Assembly (NCBI GenBank): GCA_903887845.1
Contig: CAISRC010000035.1
Location: forward strand, 21,890-85,889
Origin: an uncultured Chlorobiaceae bacterium
Lineage (GTDB): Bacteria; Bacteroidota; Chlorobiia; Chlorobiales; Chlorobiaceae
Reading direction: 5' to 3'
Length of the DNA: 64,000 bases
Shown here one piece after another: positions 18,526 through 28,385 of the stretch. How positions within the stretch are numbered: position 1 is the first letter of the stretch; every line of letters starts with the position of its first letter. Below the pieces are notes generated by a model. It worked only from the letters and a program-made list of their open reading frames with translations. It ran no database searches and had not been told where the DNA came from. The position numbers and the translations under genes are program-made.

Positions 18526-19194
18526 CTATTTCTTCATGACAGCCGCATCTTCTGTAAACTTTTTAAGCCCTATATCGGTCAGAGGATGACTGACAAGCTG
18601 TCGAATCACGCTATAGGGAATGGTGGCAATATCTGCACCAATCATTGCAGAATCAACGACGTGTTGCGGGTGACGTACACTGGCGACAATCACCTCGGTC
18701 ATATAGCCATAATTATCATAAATGGTAACAATCTGCTTGACAAGCGCTATTCCTTCGGTACTGATATCATCCAGGCGCCCGACAAAGGGACTGACATAGC
18801 TTGCACCTGCCTTGGCGGCAAGCAGCGCCTGATTAGGCGAAAAAACCAGTGTGGCGTTGGTAGGAATTCCACGCCCGGAAAAATGGCTTATTGCTTTAAG
18901 GCCACTCAGTGTAAGCGGGCATTTGATGACCACATTTTCATGAATTTCCGCAAGCTCTTCTCCCTCGGCAATCATACCTTCCGTTTCAAGAGAGGTCACT
19001 TCGGCACTCACCGGACCATCAACAATGGCGCAAATCCTGCCGATATGCTCCTTGAAATCCTGCCAGGTAAAATTAGAAGGATCCCCGACAATTTTAGCAA
19101 TCAGTGACGGGTTGGTCGTTACGCCATCAAGGACACCAAGTTCTTTTGCCGCCTGAATTTCTTCAAGGTTGGCCGTATCAATAAAAAATTTCAT
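18526..19194 (-). CDS. tal: Transaldolase-like fructose-6-phosphate aldolase
   Basis: A 222-aa (beta/alpha)8 enzyme of the small TalB3/FSA group. It begins [13 protein letters not shown] and carries TTNPSLIAK. The Schiff-base lysine is in [15 protein letters not shown], and the C-terminal region contains SPFVGRLDD. Short members of this family serve either as transaldolase in the non-oxidative pentose pathway or as fructose-6-phosphate aldolase; sequence inspection cannot separate these. It lies 9 bp after the deoxyhypusine-synthase-like gene, suggesting a shared transcript. Confidence 0.93.
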   Translation of the reverse strand: MKFFIDTANLEEIQAAKELGVLDGVTTNPSLIAKIVGDPSNFTWQDFKEHIGRICAIVDGPVSAEVTSLETEGMIAEGEELAEIHENVVIKCPLTLSGLKAISHFSGRGIPTNATLVFSPNQALLAAKAGASYVSPFVGRLDDISTEGIALVKQIVTIYDNYGYMTEVIVASVRHPQHVVDSAMIGADIATIPYSVIRQLVSHPLTDIGLKKFTEDAAVMKK

Positions 19195-19203
19195 TTTTTC
19201 TCC

Positions 19204-20253
19204 TCAGATGTTTACCTGCTGACGATCCAGCATGGCATTGAAGTTTTTAGCCTGACGATCTTCCCAGTTGCGTTTGTGATAGGCATAACCGGCAATAAGA
19301 GGCAGAGCAATGGTCGCCTCAGCAAAAACCATCTGCTCATGAACAGTATCAACCTTGCCCCACGAACTGGCCTCCTTGAGGGTTGAACCTGAAAGCGCAC
19401 CATCACGCTCGTCTGCAACAGTTACCTGTACGGCATAAGTGTGCATGGTCACCTCTTCGAAACCAAGCACCTCTGCTGCAACAACAATATCCTGGGTAAA
19501 GTTTTTCGGAACTCCGCCTCCGATCATCAAAATCCCTGTCTTGTCATTCTCGATCTTGATTTTGGTCAATTCACGAAAATCCTTGACTGAATCGATGGCA
19601 ACATGCTTATCGGGGTTGTTCCACTGGTGGCTGACCAGACCGAACCCGGCAGAGCAGTCAGAAAAAGCCGGGCAAAAAATCGGCACTCCCTTCTCATAGG
19701 CTTTATAGACAATAGAGTTCCTGTCAAGATTATTTGCCTCAATATATTTACCCATTTCGACAATGAACTCTCTTGAAGAGTAAGCTCCCGGCAGCATTGA
19801 GTTCGCAATAACAGCTGTGGTATCATCACAGACACGAAGATCATCCTCATCAATATAAGTATCGTAAATACGGTCGATATGGAGCTCGCGGAGAATGGCA
19901 TCGTCGATAAACTGGGTTCCCTTATAGTGACGGAATCCAAGAGCTTCAAAAAAGTCCTGATCAACAATATTGGCTCCGGTGGAGACAATGGCATCAACCA
20001 TATTGCTGTCAATCATATCAATAATGACCTGCTTCAATCCCGCACTGATCAGTGAACCGGCAAGAGTAAGAATAACTGCACACTCCTTGTCCTGCTGCAT
20101 AAGATCCAGAATAGATGCCGCTCTAGCCAGATTCCTTGCCTGAAATGCAGTATCGCTCATCTGGTCGATGAGAGGGACAATATTCAACTGCTTGATATCA
20201 ATATGGCGTACCGGCGCGCTCAGTAACTCCTCTTTGCTGAATCCTGACTGCAT
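19204..20253 (-). CDS. Deoxyhypusine synthase-like protein
   Basis: A 349-aa NAD-dependent aminobutyl transferase fold. Family features include the strand-loop VDAIVSTGANIVDQDFFEALG, the glycine loop LMIGGGVPKNFTQD, and GALSGSTLKEASSWGKVD, in which the last Lys corresponds to the catalytic Lys of deoxyhypusine synthases. Eukaryotic and archaeal enzymes modify eIF5A; bacteria lack this substrate, and bacterial relatives studied so far are thought to make homospermidine-type polyamines. Which reaction this one performs is unknown. It precedes the transaldolase gene and lies downstream of the SRP RNA gene. Confidence 0.92.
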   Translation of the reverse strand: MQSGFSKEELLSAPVRHIDIKQLNIVPLIDQMSDTAFQARNLARAASILDLMQQDKECAVILTLAGSLISAGLKQVIIDMIDSNMVDAIVSTGANIVDQDFFEALGFRHYKGTQFIDDAILRELHIDRIYDTYIDEDDLRVCDDTTAVIANSMLPGAYSSREFIVEMGKYIEANNLDRNSIVYKAYEKGVPIFCPAFSDCSAGFGLVSHQWNNPDKHVAIDSVKDFRELTKIKIENDKTGILMIGGGVPKNFTQDIVVAAEVLGFEEVTMHTYAVQVTVADERDGALSGSTLKEASSWGKVDTVHEQMVFAEATIALPLIAGYAYHKRNWEDRQAKNFNAMLDRQQVNI

Positions 20254-20294
20254 AACTGCTCCCGATGCAATTAAATCATGACGAGAATAAAAAA

Positions 20295-20396
20295 GGAGAG
20301 CAAGCTGACTATATCACACACTCAAATTACCGGATGCTGCTTCCTTCCGGATCTGACATGGTTGGGCAACTGAGCGTTGTATAGGACTTACTCTCC
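20295..20396 (-). ncRNA. ffs: Signal recognition particle RNA (4.5S type)
   Basis: Reading the minus strand, the conserved SRP loop GTCAGATCCGGAAGGAAGCA is present at the centre. The ends GGAGAGTAAG and CTTGCTCTCC pair over 10 bp (one G-U pair) to give the closed rod of about 102 nt. A T6 run follows directly (20289-20294) as terminator. It is the short bacterial form without an Alu domain. A TTGACT -35-like element lies just upstream, but the -10 is not clear. Confidence 0.93.
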
Positions 20397-20617
20397 AAAG
20401 AGATAGGTTTTCGAATCCTTTCCGTTAGTCAACTGTTCGAAAACATGTGTGAAAATATACTACATAGTGCGCTGAAAACAAAAAACAAACAAATACCTTT
20501 TATCTTTCTGTCAACTGTTATAACTTCCAAAACATTAAAAGCAATAAATGGAAAACTCTGCTACCCTGCCTGAATCAGCCGCCCTTTCTGCCTGTTGATG
20601 CGGCAACAATCATTTTT

Positions 20618-21679
20618 ATGGAAACACAGCGGATTTTAAGCGGAATGCGCCCAACCGGCAAACTCCACCTCGGACATTATACCGGCGCCCTTGAAAGCTG
20701 GGTTGAGCAGCAAAATCTGCTTGACGAAAACGGGTCAAGAGCTTATGAGACATGCTTTCTTATTGCCGATTATCATAATCTGACAACATCACTGGACACC
20801 GGCGAGATATACAATCACACAATCGACATGCTCATCGACTGGCTTGCGGCAGGTATTGATCCTGAAAAAAGCCCTGTTTTTCGTCAATCGCAAGTCAAGG
20901 AACATGCTGAACTGTTTCTGATTTTCGCCATGCTGATCACTTCGTCGCGCCTCGAAAGAAACCCTACCCTGAAAGAGCAGGTGCGCGATCTGAATATGGA
21001 ATCGATGATCTACGGCCACCTGGGTTACCCGGTTCTCCAGGCGGCAGATATTCTTCTTTACAAAGGGAATGTTGTGCCGGTGGGTGAGGATCAAATCCCG
21101 CATGTTGAAATTACCCGGGAGATTGCGCGTAAATTCAACAACCAGTACCCTCACCCTGTTCTCGGAGAGGTCTTTGCTGAACCTGCTCCAAAAATAACAA
21201 AATTTTCACGTCTTGTTGGACTCGACGGTAAAGCAAAAATGTCAAAGTCTCTTGGCAATACGATTCTTTTGTCGGACGGACCTGAAGATGTTCTGAAAAA
21301 AATGCGCACAGCGGTAACTGATACACAGAAAGTCCGGAAAAATGATCCCGGTCATCCTGAGGTCTGCACGGTGTTCAGTTATCATGCCAAATTTACTTCT
21401 TCTGATCAACTCGTTTCTTTAGAAGAGGATTGCCGGGCCGGTACACTTGGCTGTGTAGACTGCAAGAAACTCTGCGCTGCGAATATTTCTAACGAGCTCG
21501 CACCACTGCTTGAAAAACGTCGGTATTTTGAAATGAATATCGATCTTGTAAAAGATATTCTCTTTGAAGGTGAGTCAAAGGCGAGGCTCATTGCCAGCCA
21601 TACCATGCAAGAGGTGAGAGCTGCCATGAAGCTAGGTGAAACAACCCCCTTCACCCGACACGGACAAGTAAGATGCTGA
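20618..21679 (+). CDS. trpS: Tryptophanyl-tRNA synthetase
   Basis: A 353-aa class I synthetase that charges tRNA-Trp. The HIGH-type motif is in GKLHLGHYTGALE (residues about 13-25), and the KMSKS loop is present as KAKMSKSLGN. The central segment GYPVLQAADILLYKGN with VGEDQIPHVEITREIA is characteristic. An internal CVDCKKLCAAN stretch adds cysteines near the C-terminal helix bundle. The stop overlaps the start of the HAD gene by 7 bp, forming a trpS-HAD-argS unit. Confidence 0.97.
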   Translation: METQRILSGMRPTGKLHLGHYTGALESWVEQQNLLDENGSRAYETCFLIADYHNLTTSLDTGEIYNHTIDMLIDWLAAGIDPEKSPVFRQSQVKEHAELFLIFAMLITSSRLERNPTLKEQVRDLNMESMIYGHLGYPVLQAADILLYKGNVVPVGEDQIPHVEITREIARKFNNQYPHPVLGEVFAEPAPKITKFSRLVGLDGKAKMSKSLGNTILLSDGPEDVLKKMRTAVTDTQKVRKNDPGHPEVCTVFSYHAKFTSSDQLVSLEEDCRAGTLGCVDCKKLCAANISNELAPLLEKRRYFEMNIDLVKDILFEGESKARLIASHTMQEVRAAMKLGETTPFTRHGQVRC

Positions 21680-22374
21680 ACAAAAGAAATTACGCCTTTA
21701 TATTTGATATGGATGGGGTGCTGACTGATAATATGCGCTTTCATGCAGACTCCTGGGTTCAACTTTTCAGGGATTTCGGCCTTGAGGGACTTGATGCAGA
21801 GAGGTACCTCGTAGAAACAGCCGGAATGAAAGGCCTTGACGTACTCCGCTACTTTCTTGATCCGAACATCAGTGAAGCTGAGGCTGGTCGGTTTACGGAA
21901 CTCAAGGATTTTCTTTACCGAGTCACATCGCGCGACCTCATCAAACCAATGCCTGGCCTTGAGGGGTTTCTTGATGCGGCTGACGCTCGAGAAATACGGC
22001 TTGGAATCGGCACCGGCGCAGGTCCGAGAAATATTAATTATGTGCTTGATATACTGAAACTTACAGATCGATTCAAGGCTATTGTTGATCCATTTCAGGT
22101 TCCACGCGGCAAACCCCATCCGGACATTTTTTTACGTGCAGCAGAACTCCTTGAGGTTCACCCTTCTGCCTGTATTGTTTTTGAGGATGCCTTGCCCGGG
22201 GTGGAAGCGGCGGAAAAAGCGGGCATGTATTGCGTTGCCGTAACGACGACAAACAGTGCCGAAGCATTCAGCAGTTTTGCAAATATTGTACAGGTTGTCG
22301 ACGATTTTACAGAGATTCGTCCTGATGATCTTCTTGAAAAGCTCTCCAGAAGAGAACCCGCGACACTTATATAA
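21673..22374 (+). CDS. HAD-superfamily phosphatase (beta-phosphoglucomutase/phosphoglycolate phosphatase-like)
   Basis: A 233-aa cytosolic hydrolase. Motif I is [11 protein letters not shown] with the nucleophile Asp, followed by a helical cap. Motif II is represented by GIGTGAG, motif III by the Lys in [17 protein letters not shown], and motif IV by [17 protein letters not shown]. The pattern fits the PGMB/GPH subgroup; the actual phosphoester is unknown. It overlaps trpS by 7 bp and precedes argS by 8 bp, so it is co-expressed with two tRNA synthetases. Confidence 0.92.
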   Translation: MLNKRNYAFIFDMDGVLTDNMRFHADSWVQLFRDFGLEGLDAERYLVETAGMKGLDVLRYFLDPNISEAEAGRFTELKDFLYRVTSRDLIKPMPGLEGFLDAADAREIRLGIGTGAGPRNINYVLDILKLTDRFKAIVDPFQVPRGKPHPDIFLRAAELLEVHPSACIVFEDALPGVEAAEKAGMYCVAVTTTNSAEAFSSFANIVQVVDDFTEIRPDDLLEKLSRREPATLI

Positions 22375-22382
22375 CAAATCTT

Positions 22383-24044
22383 ATGCTCGAATTTTTTCTT
22401 CCTGTTATCCAGAGCGCCCTCTGCTCGGCAGGCGTGAACACCGACAAGCCAATCCGTCTTGAACAGCCTTCTGACAAGAAGTTTGGGGACTTTTCGACAA
22501 ATATAGCCTTACTTGCAGCAAAAGAGTGCAGGAGAAACCCCCGAGAACTCGCACAGGAGATTATTGCCCATCTGGCGTTTCCTCCGGATACTGTTGCGCG
22601 AATTGATGTGGCAGGAGCCGGATTCATCAACTTTTATCTTACCCCCCTCTTTATCATGCAGTCTGTCGAGCATGTGCTGCTTGAGGGAGATGAATACGGT
22701 AAAGGAAACATCGGCCGGGGAAAAACAGCGATCGTTGAATATGTCAGCGCCAATCCCACCGGCCCGCTTACTATCGGACGTGGCCGGGGCGGAGTGCTGG
22801 GAGACTGTATAGCGAATCTTTTTGAAACGCAAGGATATGAGGTCACACGGGAGTACTATTTCAACGATGCCGGCCGTCAGATGCAGATTTTGGGGGAATC
22901 AGTACGGCTCCGCTATCTGGAGTGCTGTGGCAGAGAGACCGATTTTCCCGCTACCCATTATCAGGGCGAATATATTAGGGAGATTGCAGAAGAGATGTTC
23001 CGTGATCACGGAGCTGAACTTGCGGAAAGCACAGAGATACAAATATTCAAAAAAACGGCTGAAGAGATCATATTCAAATCAATACGCAAAACACTTGAAC
23101 GTCTTGGGATCCGGCATGACTCATTTTTCAATGAGCACCGACTTTATATTGAAGAAGACAACAAACCTTCTGCAAATAATGAAGTTATTAGCGCACTTGC
23201 TTCATCTAATCTTATTTCAAAATACGATGGCGCGACCTGGTTTCTGACAACAAAGCTCGGCCAGGAAAAGGACAAGGTGCTCATCAAATCTTCGGGCGAA
23301 CCAAGCTATCGATTACCTGATATTGCCTACCATATCACAAAGTTTGAGCGCGGCTACGACATGATTGTCAATGTGTTCGGCGCTGATCATATCGATGAAT
23401 ATCCAGACGTTCTTGAAGCTCTCAAGATTCTCGGTTATGATACCGAGCGTATCAAAATTGCCATCAACCAGTTTGTAACAACGACGGTTGACGGACAAAC
23501 CCTTAAAATGTCAACAAGAAAAGGGAATGCCGATCTGCTTGACGACTTGATCGATGATGTCGGCGCAGATGCTACAAGACTTTTTTTCATCATGCGCGGC
23601 AAGGACTCTCACCTGAACTTCGATATAGAACTGGCAAAAAAACAGTCCAAAGAAAATCCGGTTTTCTACCTGCAATACGCTCATGCGCGAATTTGCAGCC
23701 TTTTGCGCATGGCTCAGCAGGAAACAGGATTTAACGCTTCAGGCCGTGCCGCAGAGTACCAGTTACTGCAACAGCTCAGCTCTCCTGCTGAAGTTCAACT
23801 TGGCTTTGCATTGCTTGACTATCCCGATATGATAAAAACAAGCCTGCGCTTGCTTGAACCGCAAAAAATGGTTGAGTATCTGCACTCTCTTGCGGAACTG
23901 TTTCACCGCTTTTATCAGGAGTGCCCCATACTCAAAGCTGAACCGGAGGTCTGTAGAGCAAGACTTTTTCTTTCATTGGCGACACGCCAGGTTCTGCGTA
24001 ACGGCTTCAGGATTCTTGGCGTTTCTGCCCCTGAGTCGATGTAG
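22383..24044 (+). CDS. argS: Arginyl-tRNA synthetase (with altered HIGH motif)
   Basis: A 553-aa class Ia synthetase. The N-terminal additional domain (residues 1 to about 110) has [20 protein letters not shown]. The catalytic core contains [19 protein letters not shown], where most enzymes read LHIGHGRG. Both histidines of HIGH are therefore replaced (Thr and Arg); the bases at about 22768-22782 are unambiguous. The second signature reads [11 protein letters not shown]-terminal anticodon-binding helical domain is present ([18 protein letters not shown] to [16 protein letters not shown]). The 3' end overlaps nadD by 38 bp on the opposite strand. Full length and good alignment of other motifs argue for an active enzyme. 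Confidence 0.96.
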   Translation: MLEFFLPVIQSALCSAGVNTDKPIRLEQPSDKKFGDFSTNIALLAAKECRRNPRELAQEIIAHLAFPPDTVARIDVAGAGFINFYLTPLFIMQSVEHVLLEGDEYGKGNIGRGKTAIVEYVSANPTGPLTIGRGRGGVLGDCIANLFETQGYEVTREYYFNDAGRQMQILGESVRLRYLECCGRETDFPATHYQGEYIREIAEEMFRDHGAELAESTEIQIFKKTAEEIIFKSIRKTLERLGIRHDSFFNEHRLYIEEDNKPSANNEVISALASSNLISKYDGATWFLTTKLGQEKDKVLIKSSGEPSYRLPDIAYHITKFERGYDMIVNVFGADHIDEYPDVLEALKILGYDTERIKIAINQFVTTTVDGQTLKMSTRKGNADLLDDLIDDVGADATRLFFIMRGKDSHLNFDIELAKKQSKENPVFYLQYAHARICSLLRMAQQETGFNASGRAAEYQLLQQLSSPAEVQLGFALLDYPDMIKTSLRLLEPQKMVEYLHSLAELFHRFYQECPILKAEPEVCRARLFLSLATRQVLRNGFRILGVSAPESM

Positions 24045-24654
24045 AGGAGAGGTGTCTGTGATAAAGGGCGTGCCGAGTAATGTAACGGTGCACAGAGGCT
24101 GGAACGAGCCTGGAAATCGATGTGCCAGCGCACTCAAGCTCCCTGACCTCAGTTGAGGAAACCGGATATGCAAAATCGATAAATCTTGTAGCCTCCCTCG
24201 AATGCAGGTCATCAGGAGGAAAACCGGGGAACCTGCTCATCGCCGTTGACGATCTTCTAAAGACCACAACATCGCACAATACAAACAGCTTCTTATACTC
24301 CTTCCACGATGAAAACTCCCTGAAGCTGTCTTCGCCGACAAGCAGGGTCAACCGATCGTGAGGGAAACATGCATGGAGATACCGCAAAAGATCGACAGTA
24401 TATGATGGCTGCTGTTTTTCAAGTTCCCATCTGCTGACCTCGCAGGAAGAGCCGGTACGATTTATTTCCGTTGAAATGAGCTCGGCCAAGTGCATTCTGT
24501 GAACGTCATCAGCCTCCCTGTTCTGCTTTAAGGGACTGTTCGATACCGAAATAATCAGCTTGTCAATTGCAAGCAGCTCTCTTGCAAACAGGCAAAGAGC
24601 AAGATGCCCATTGTGCGGCGGATCGAAAGTACCGCCATAAACAGCCAGATGCAC
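24007..24654 (-). CDS. nadD: Nicotinate-nucleotide adenylyltransferase
   Basis: A 215-aa nucleotidyltransferase that makes NaAD from nicotinate mononucleotide and ATP in NAD synthesis. The core motif is [16 protein letters not shown] at the N-terminus, and the second signature is VSSTEVREL. The start codon is GTG at 24654, the only one that gives a complete N-terminus. It lies 12 bp after bamD. The C-terminal 12 codons overlap the convergent argS 3' end. The final 35 or so residues beyond RHALYHR look like a non-conserved tail. Confidence 0.93.
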   Translation of the reverse strand: MHLAVYGGTFDPPHNGHLALCLFARELLAIDKLIISVSNSPLKQNREADDVHRMHLAELISTEINRTGSSCEVSRWELEKQQPSYTVDLLRYLHACFPHDRLTLLVGEDSFREFSSWKEYKKLFVLCDVVVFRRSSTAMSRFPGFPPDDLHSREATRFIDFAYPVSSTEVRELECAGTSISRLVPASVHRYITRHALYHRHLSSTSTQGQKRQES

Positions 24655-24666
24655 GATTGACGTCGT

Positions 24667-25557
24667 TCAGTTTTTGCAATTTTGCGTGATGGTATCTCTG
24701 ATCCCCTGCTTTTCTTTCCGTTTTTCCGGAAAGAGCTGCAAATATTGGTCAAGCACCAACCCCGCATCAAACCACTTTTTTCTTTTGATCAGTACATCAA
24801 TCTTTTCTTCAAGAGCCAGCTGATCATAAATGGTGTCAGGATAATGTGCGATAACCTCGTCGTAAAAAATACCTGCTGCCTTATATTTTCCAAGCCTGAC
24901 ATACTGGCGTGCTATAAAATATGAGTTTTTCGCCAGCTTCTCTCTCATTGTCCTGATTGCTTTTTCCGAATATCTCAAGCTGTCAATACGGGAATACTGA
25001 GCAATTGCTGATGCGTAGTCCTGCTTGTAGGTTATGTTTTCGGGATTGATCTTCAGCAATTCCTTCAATGTCTTGACATCACTGACAATCTTTGATGAAT
25101 CAGCCACGGGATAAAGCTCCTGATAAAGGGAAAACTGCTCAATGGATTTACGGGTGTACTGCTGATCCAGCTCAAAATGAGGAGAAAGTTTTTCGTAAGA
25201 CTTTGCGACCATAAACTGGGATGTTCTTGCGTATGGAGTAGAAGAAACCTGCTGCACCCGGGAAAACATATCTGCGGCCAGCATATACTCACCAGAATGG
25301 TAATATGACTGTCCAAGAAGATAGAGGACATCATCTTCAAGCGCAGTTGCTCGAGCTGTAAAAATCAATGATTCCAGCCTGAGAATAGCCGCTTGATAAT
25401 CTCCTTTTTCATACAGTTTCACCGCTCTTGCATAACCCTCACTAACAAGTGAATTAGTTGTTGTATCGGGCTTTGAGGAGGAGCAGCCTGAGCTGATGAG
25501 TAAACCTATAGCAAAAAGCATCACTACCGAACGCGAAATACATCTGCAAACTGACAT
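24667..25557 (-). CDS. bamD: BamD-like outer-membrane assembly lipoprotein
   Basis: A 296-aa lipoprotein from the ATG at 25557. The open frame extends another 240 bp upstream, through the tRNA gene, which is an artefact. The signal peptide ends at the lipobox LLISSGC. The body consists of about five TPR-like helix pairs (SEGYARAVKLYEKGDYQAA, DDVLYLLGQSYYHSGEYM, NSYFIARQYVRLGKYKAA), the order found in BamD/YfiO. BamD docks on BamA to fold beta-barrel proteins into the outer membrane. It is co-directional with nadD. Confidence 0.9.
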   Translation of the reverse strand: MSVCRCISRSVVMLFAIGLLISSGCSSSKPDTTTNSLVSEGYARAVKLYEKGDYQAAILRLESLIFTARATALEDDVLYLLGQSYYHSGEYMLAADMFSRVQQVSSTPYARTSQFMVAKSYEKLSPHFELDQQYTRKSIEQFSLYQELYPVADSSKIVSDVKTLKELLKINPENITYKQDYASAIAQYSRIDSLRYSEKAIRTMREKLAKNSYFIARQYVRLGKYKAAGIFYDEVIAHYPDTIYDQLALEEKIDVLIKRKKWFDAGLVLDQYLQLFPEKRKEKQGIRDTITQNCKN

Positions 25558-25649
25558 AGAAATAACTCCTGTTCTTTTTATAAAAAAGAGAAGACGAAAA
25601 AATTTCACACCGAGAGAACAATAAAAATACTTTCGGCGGAAACTACTTG

Positions 25650-25722
25650 TGGAGCTTAGGGGAGTCGAACCCCTGACCTTCTCATTGCGAACGAGACGCT
25701 CTACCAACTGAGCTAAAGCCCC
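25650..25722 (-). tRNA. tRNA-Ala (anticodon CGC)
   Basis: On the minus strand the 73-nt cloverleaf is complete. Acceptor GGGGCTT pairs with AAGCTCC (one G-U). The D arm is GCTC/GAGC with loop AGTTGGTA. The anticodon stem is TCTCG/TGAGA with loop TTCGCAA, giving anticodon CGC. The T arm is AGGGG/CCCCT with loop TTCGACT. The discriminator is A, and the 3' CCA is not encoded. The read-through protein reading ALAQLVERLVRN is a translation of this tRNA. Confidence 0.95.
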
Positions 25723-25784
25723 GGCCCTAATTCTACAAATTTTTAACGCTGCCTGCAAATGCAAGACCCATAAAAAAGGCAAAA

Positions 25785-25812
25785 AAATAGCCTGCACAGG
25801 CGCAGGCTATTT
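25785..25812 (-). terminator. Terminator of the F0 ATP synthase cluster
   Basis: Arms AATAGCCTGC and GCAGGCTATT (10 bp) are followed on the minus strand by a run of seven T. It begins 30 bp after the atpH stop, separating the cluster from the tRNA. Confidence 0.9.
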
Positions 25813-25842
25813 ACTGTTTGAGCCGTTAAACAATTGCTTCAT

Positions 25843-26388
25843 TCATGCTTTTTCGGAAACTAAAGCATGCCTGAGCATCTGAAGCTGGTGGCTTATAGTG
25901 CCATCATATATCGTGTCGCCAATTTTCACGGAAACCCCGCCAATAAACTCCTCATTGACAGACAATCTTGGCCGGATTTTTTTCCCGGTAAAGACGGCAA
26001 GTCTGTTCACCAGATCATTGGCCTGTTCATCAGAAAGCTGAACCGCACTGACAACATCAACATTGATCACCCCTCGTTTTTCATCCAGAAGGATTTGAAA
26101 CTCATCAATGATTTGTGGAAGGAGACCTGCGCGTTTTTTTTGGGCAACCAGCTTTAAAAACAAGAACATTTTATCCCCGATCAAACCTTTAAAGATCTCT
26201 TCAAGGATATGAATCTTCTTGTCGCCTTTCACCAGAGGACTGCGCAACGCATGAACAAGATCACGTGAATTGTGAAGAACATCTCTGATCACCATCAGCT
26301 CTTCGACAATCTGATCGAGAAAATTACCCTCTTCAGCGGCTGAAAAGAGAGCTGCGGCATATCGACGGCTTGCAATTAATGTTGACAT
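25843..26388 (-). CDS. atpH: F-type ATP synthase delta subunit
   Basis: The 181-aa OSCP/delta subunit, which ties the alpha3beta3 head to the peripheral stalk. It starts STLIASRRYAAALFSAAEE, a typical delta N-terminus, and ends with the conserved VKIGDTIYDGTISHQLQML. It lies 14 bp after atpF and is the last gene of the cluster. The next expected gene, atpA, is absent: a terminator and a tRNA follow instead. Confidence 0.95.
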   Translation of the reverse strand: MSTLIASRRYAAALFSAAEEGNFLDQIVEELMVIRDVLHNSRDLVHALRSPLVKGDKKIHILEEIFKGLIGDKMFLFLKLVAQKKRAGLLPQIIDEFQILLDEKRGVINVDVVSAVQLSDEQANDLVNRLAVFTGKKIRPRLSVNEEFIGGVSVKIGDTIYDGTISHQLQMLRHALVSEKA

Positions 26389-26402
26389 GTCTTGAGCAGT
26401 TT

Positions 26403-26930
26403 TCAGTTACGTTTTGTTGAAAAATCCTGAATCATGCTGTTAACGATCTTTTTCTGCATATCAGCATCAAGAGCGGTCTTGATAATTTTTTCAGCTCCCT
26501 TGACTGCAAGATCAGCAACTTCATTCCTCAGCACATCGAGTGCCCGGCGTTTTTCCTGCTCTATTTCATCTTTCGCCGAGGCAATCATTTTTTTGGCCTC
26601 ACTTTGAGCCTTCTCTGTGATATCAGCACGAAGCTTTTCGGCATAGTCCTTTCCTTCACGAAGAATCCGGTCGGCTTCAGCATCGGCTTTTGAAAGCAGC
26701 TCCCTGTTTTTACGCAGAATAGCTTCAGACTCATCCTTGGCCTGATGTGCACGGTCAATAGATGACTGAATGCCCTTTTCCCGATCCTGGAGAGCCGTGA
26801 TGATAGGACCCCATGCAATCTTCTTCAGAATAAGCAGGACAAGAATAAATGTTATCGCAGTCCAGAAAATAAGGCCGGGTTCCGGGCTCAAAAGACTACC
26901 GGCAAGAAGTATAACTCCTGACGTAAGCAT
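26403..26930 (-). CDS. atpF: F-type ATP synthase subunit b
   Basis: A 175-aa peripheral stalk protein with one N-terminal membrane helix ([17 protein letters not shown]) and a long charged, Ala/Glu/Lys-rich coiled coil ([20 protein letters not shown] onward). The open frame starts with TTG at 26936; the ATG at 26930 ([11 protein letters not shown]) is the likelier start. Only one b-type gene is present, so no b' partner occurs in this cluster. Confidence 0.94.
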   Translation of the reverse strand: MLTSGVILLAGSLLSPEPGLIFWTAITFILVLLILKKIAWGPIITALQDREKGIQSSIDRAHQAKDESEAILRKNRELLSKADAEADRILREGKDYAEKLRADITEKAQSEAKKMIASAKDEIEQEKRRALDVLRNEVADLAVKGAEKIIKTALDADMQKKIVNSMIQDFSTKRN

Positions 26931-27033
26931 GAACAATGTTTCCGTTAACGATTAATAAAACCCGAAAACGGCTTGGGGAAATAAGCCGCAATCGGGATAT
27001 CTTCTCTATCGAATCTGCAGAGTACTCGCAATC

Positions 27034-27261
27034 TTACTTAAGAGCAAGAAGCACGCAGATAACTTCGCCGAACAAAGCAACACCTTCGATAAGAGCTGCA
27101 GCAATAATCATGGTAGTACGGATATCCGCAGTCGCTTCAGGCTGACGAGCAACACCTTCGGCAGCAGAAGCTGCTACGTTACCAATACCAAGACCAGCTC
27201 CGATAACAGCAAGACCAGCACCAATACCGGCGCCTAAATAACCTAAACCTAAACCTTCCAT
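27034..27261 (-). CDS. atpE: F-type ATP synthase subunit c
   Basis: A 75-aa hairpin of two membrane helices. The first helix is glycine-rich (GAGIGAGLAVIGAGLGIG), the polar loop reads ARQPEA, and the second helix has the ion-binding glutamate in AALIEGVALFGEV. The residues that create a sodium site in Na+ synthases (a Gln in the first helix and Ser/Thr after the Glu) are missing, so it should be proton-driven. Confidence 0.96.
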   Translation of the reverse strand: MEGLGLGYLGAGIGAGLAVIGAGLGIGNVAASAAEGVARQPEATADIRTTMIIAAALIEGVALFGEVICVLLALK

Positions 27262-27362
27262 CTTGTAATTACCCCCGTTTATTTTTTTTGTAAGTTTTCA
27301 TTAAAAACAGTCAATAAAAAGTCTGAAGATAAGAGTTATTCCCTAATAATCCTTACACCATT

Positions 27363-28385
27363 TTAATGCGAGGCAACTCCCGCCTCATGCTCGTCATGGC
27401 CTTCATGAGCTGAAGCAAGGCCGATAAAAAGTGCGGAGAGCATCGTAAAAATAAATGCCTGAAGGAAAGCGACAAAAAGTTCAAGCAGATAGATAAATAT
27501 TGAGAATGGAACCGACATGACGACTGCAACAATATAGCTTTTAAGAATAAAGCTGATAAAGATCAGACTGAGAATCACAATGTGACCCGCCGTCATATTG
27601 GCAAACAACCGTATAGTAAGAGCAACAGGCTTGGTAAACAAGCCGATAAATTCAATCGGAATCATAATGATCCAGAGTGCCGGATGAGTTCCACCCGTAA
27701 GATGCGCAAGGTACCCCTTGATGCCATGAGCTTTCAAGGCCGCGATCTGTGTAAGGAAAAAGGTGAAGGTGGCAAGTGTCAGCGTGACGTTGATATTACC
27801 CGTCGCGGTGGCACCGTACGGAACAAGCCCCATAAGGTTGCAGAGCAGAATAAAAAAGAAGACCGTCAGAAGATACGTGAGATACTTTTCATAATCCTTC
27901 CCGATATTGGCTTTGGCCACATCCGTGCGGATAAACTCAACCAGCGCCTCCATGGCGTTGACCAGCCCCTTGGGCGCCTGACTGGGGGTCATCTTCTTGT
28001 ACTTGGCACCGACTATGGAAAAGATTACCAGAAGAATTGCCGATACAACCCAGAGCATCACCACATGTTTGGTGATGGAAATATCAAATCCGCCCAATTT
28101 TATTTCAGGAAGCTCTACGCTGCCAAAGGGAGGAAATGCGAATTCCCTGTTATTAAGGATATGATGCATGATAACATCACCGGCCTTTTCCTCTTCAGGA
28201 GCCGCCACAGCGCCATGTGCCGCATCAACAGCAGGAGCAGGAGCCGCTGCCACTTCATTTCGGGAAACACCCGGCAACTGCTCAGTAGAGGCCGCAGCAA
28301 TACTGAAACCATTAAGCAGAAGAGGTACAAGAACAGCAAAAACCTTGAGAAGGGCCTTCGTCCGTTGAACGTTTATCCGTTTCAT
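27363..28385 (-). CDS. atpB: F-type ATP synthase subunit a
   Basis: The 340-aa stator channel subunit. It has an unusually long periplasmic N-terminal part with a signal-like first helix and an Ala/Pro-rich stretch (residues about 1-85). Five or more membrane helices follow, including the essential arginine helix in [19 protein letters not shown] and the last helices [20 protein letters not shown]. It ends in a His-rich tail ([14 protein letters not shown]). It overlaps the preceding AtpI-like gene by 4 bp. The length above 300 aa is explained by the N-terminal extension. Confidence 0.95.
   Translation of the reverse strand: MKRINVQRTKALLKVFAVLVPLLLNGFSIAAASTEQLPGVSRNEVAAAPAPAVDAAHGAVAAPEEEKAGDVIMHHILNNREFAFPPFGSVELPEIKLGGFDISITKHVVMLWVVSAILLVIFSIVGAKYKKMTPSQAPKGLVNAMEALVEFIRTDVAKANIGKDYEKYLTYLLTVFFFILLCNLMGLVPYGATATGNINVTLTLATFTFFLTQIAALKAHGIKGYLAHLTGGTHPALWIIMIPIEFIGLFTKPVALTIRLFANMTAGHIVILSLIFISFILKSYIVAVVMSVPFSIFIYLLELFVAFLQAFIFTMLSALFIGLASAHEGHDEHEAGVASH

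Noticed and set aside
25558..25797. Apparent N-terminal extension of the BamD-like protein reading ALAQLVERLVRN
   Set aside because: It is a translation of the tRNA-Ala gene and its flank; the lipoprotein signal gives the true start at 25557.
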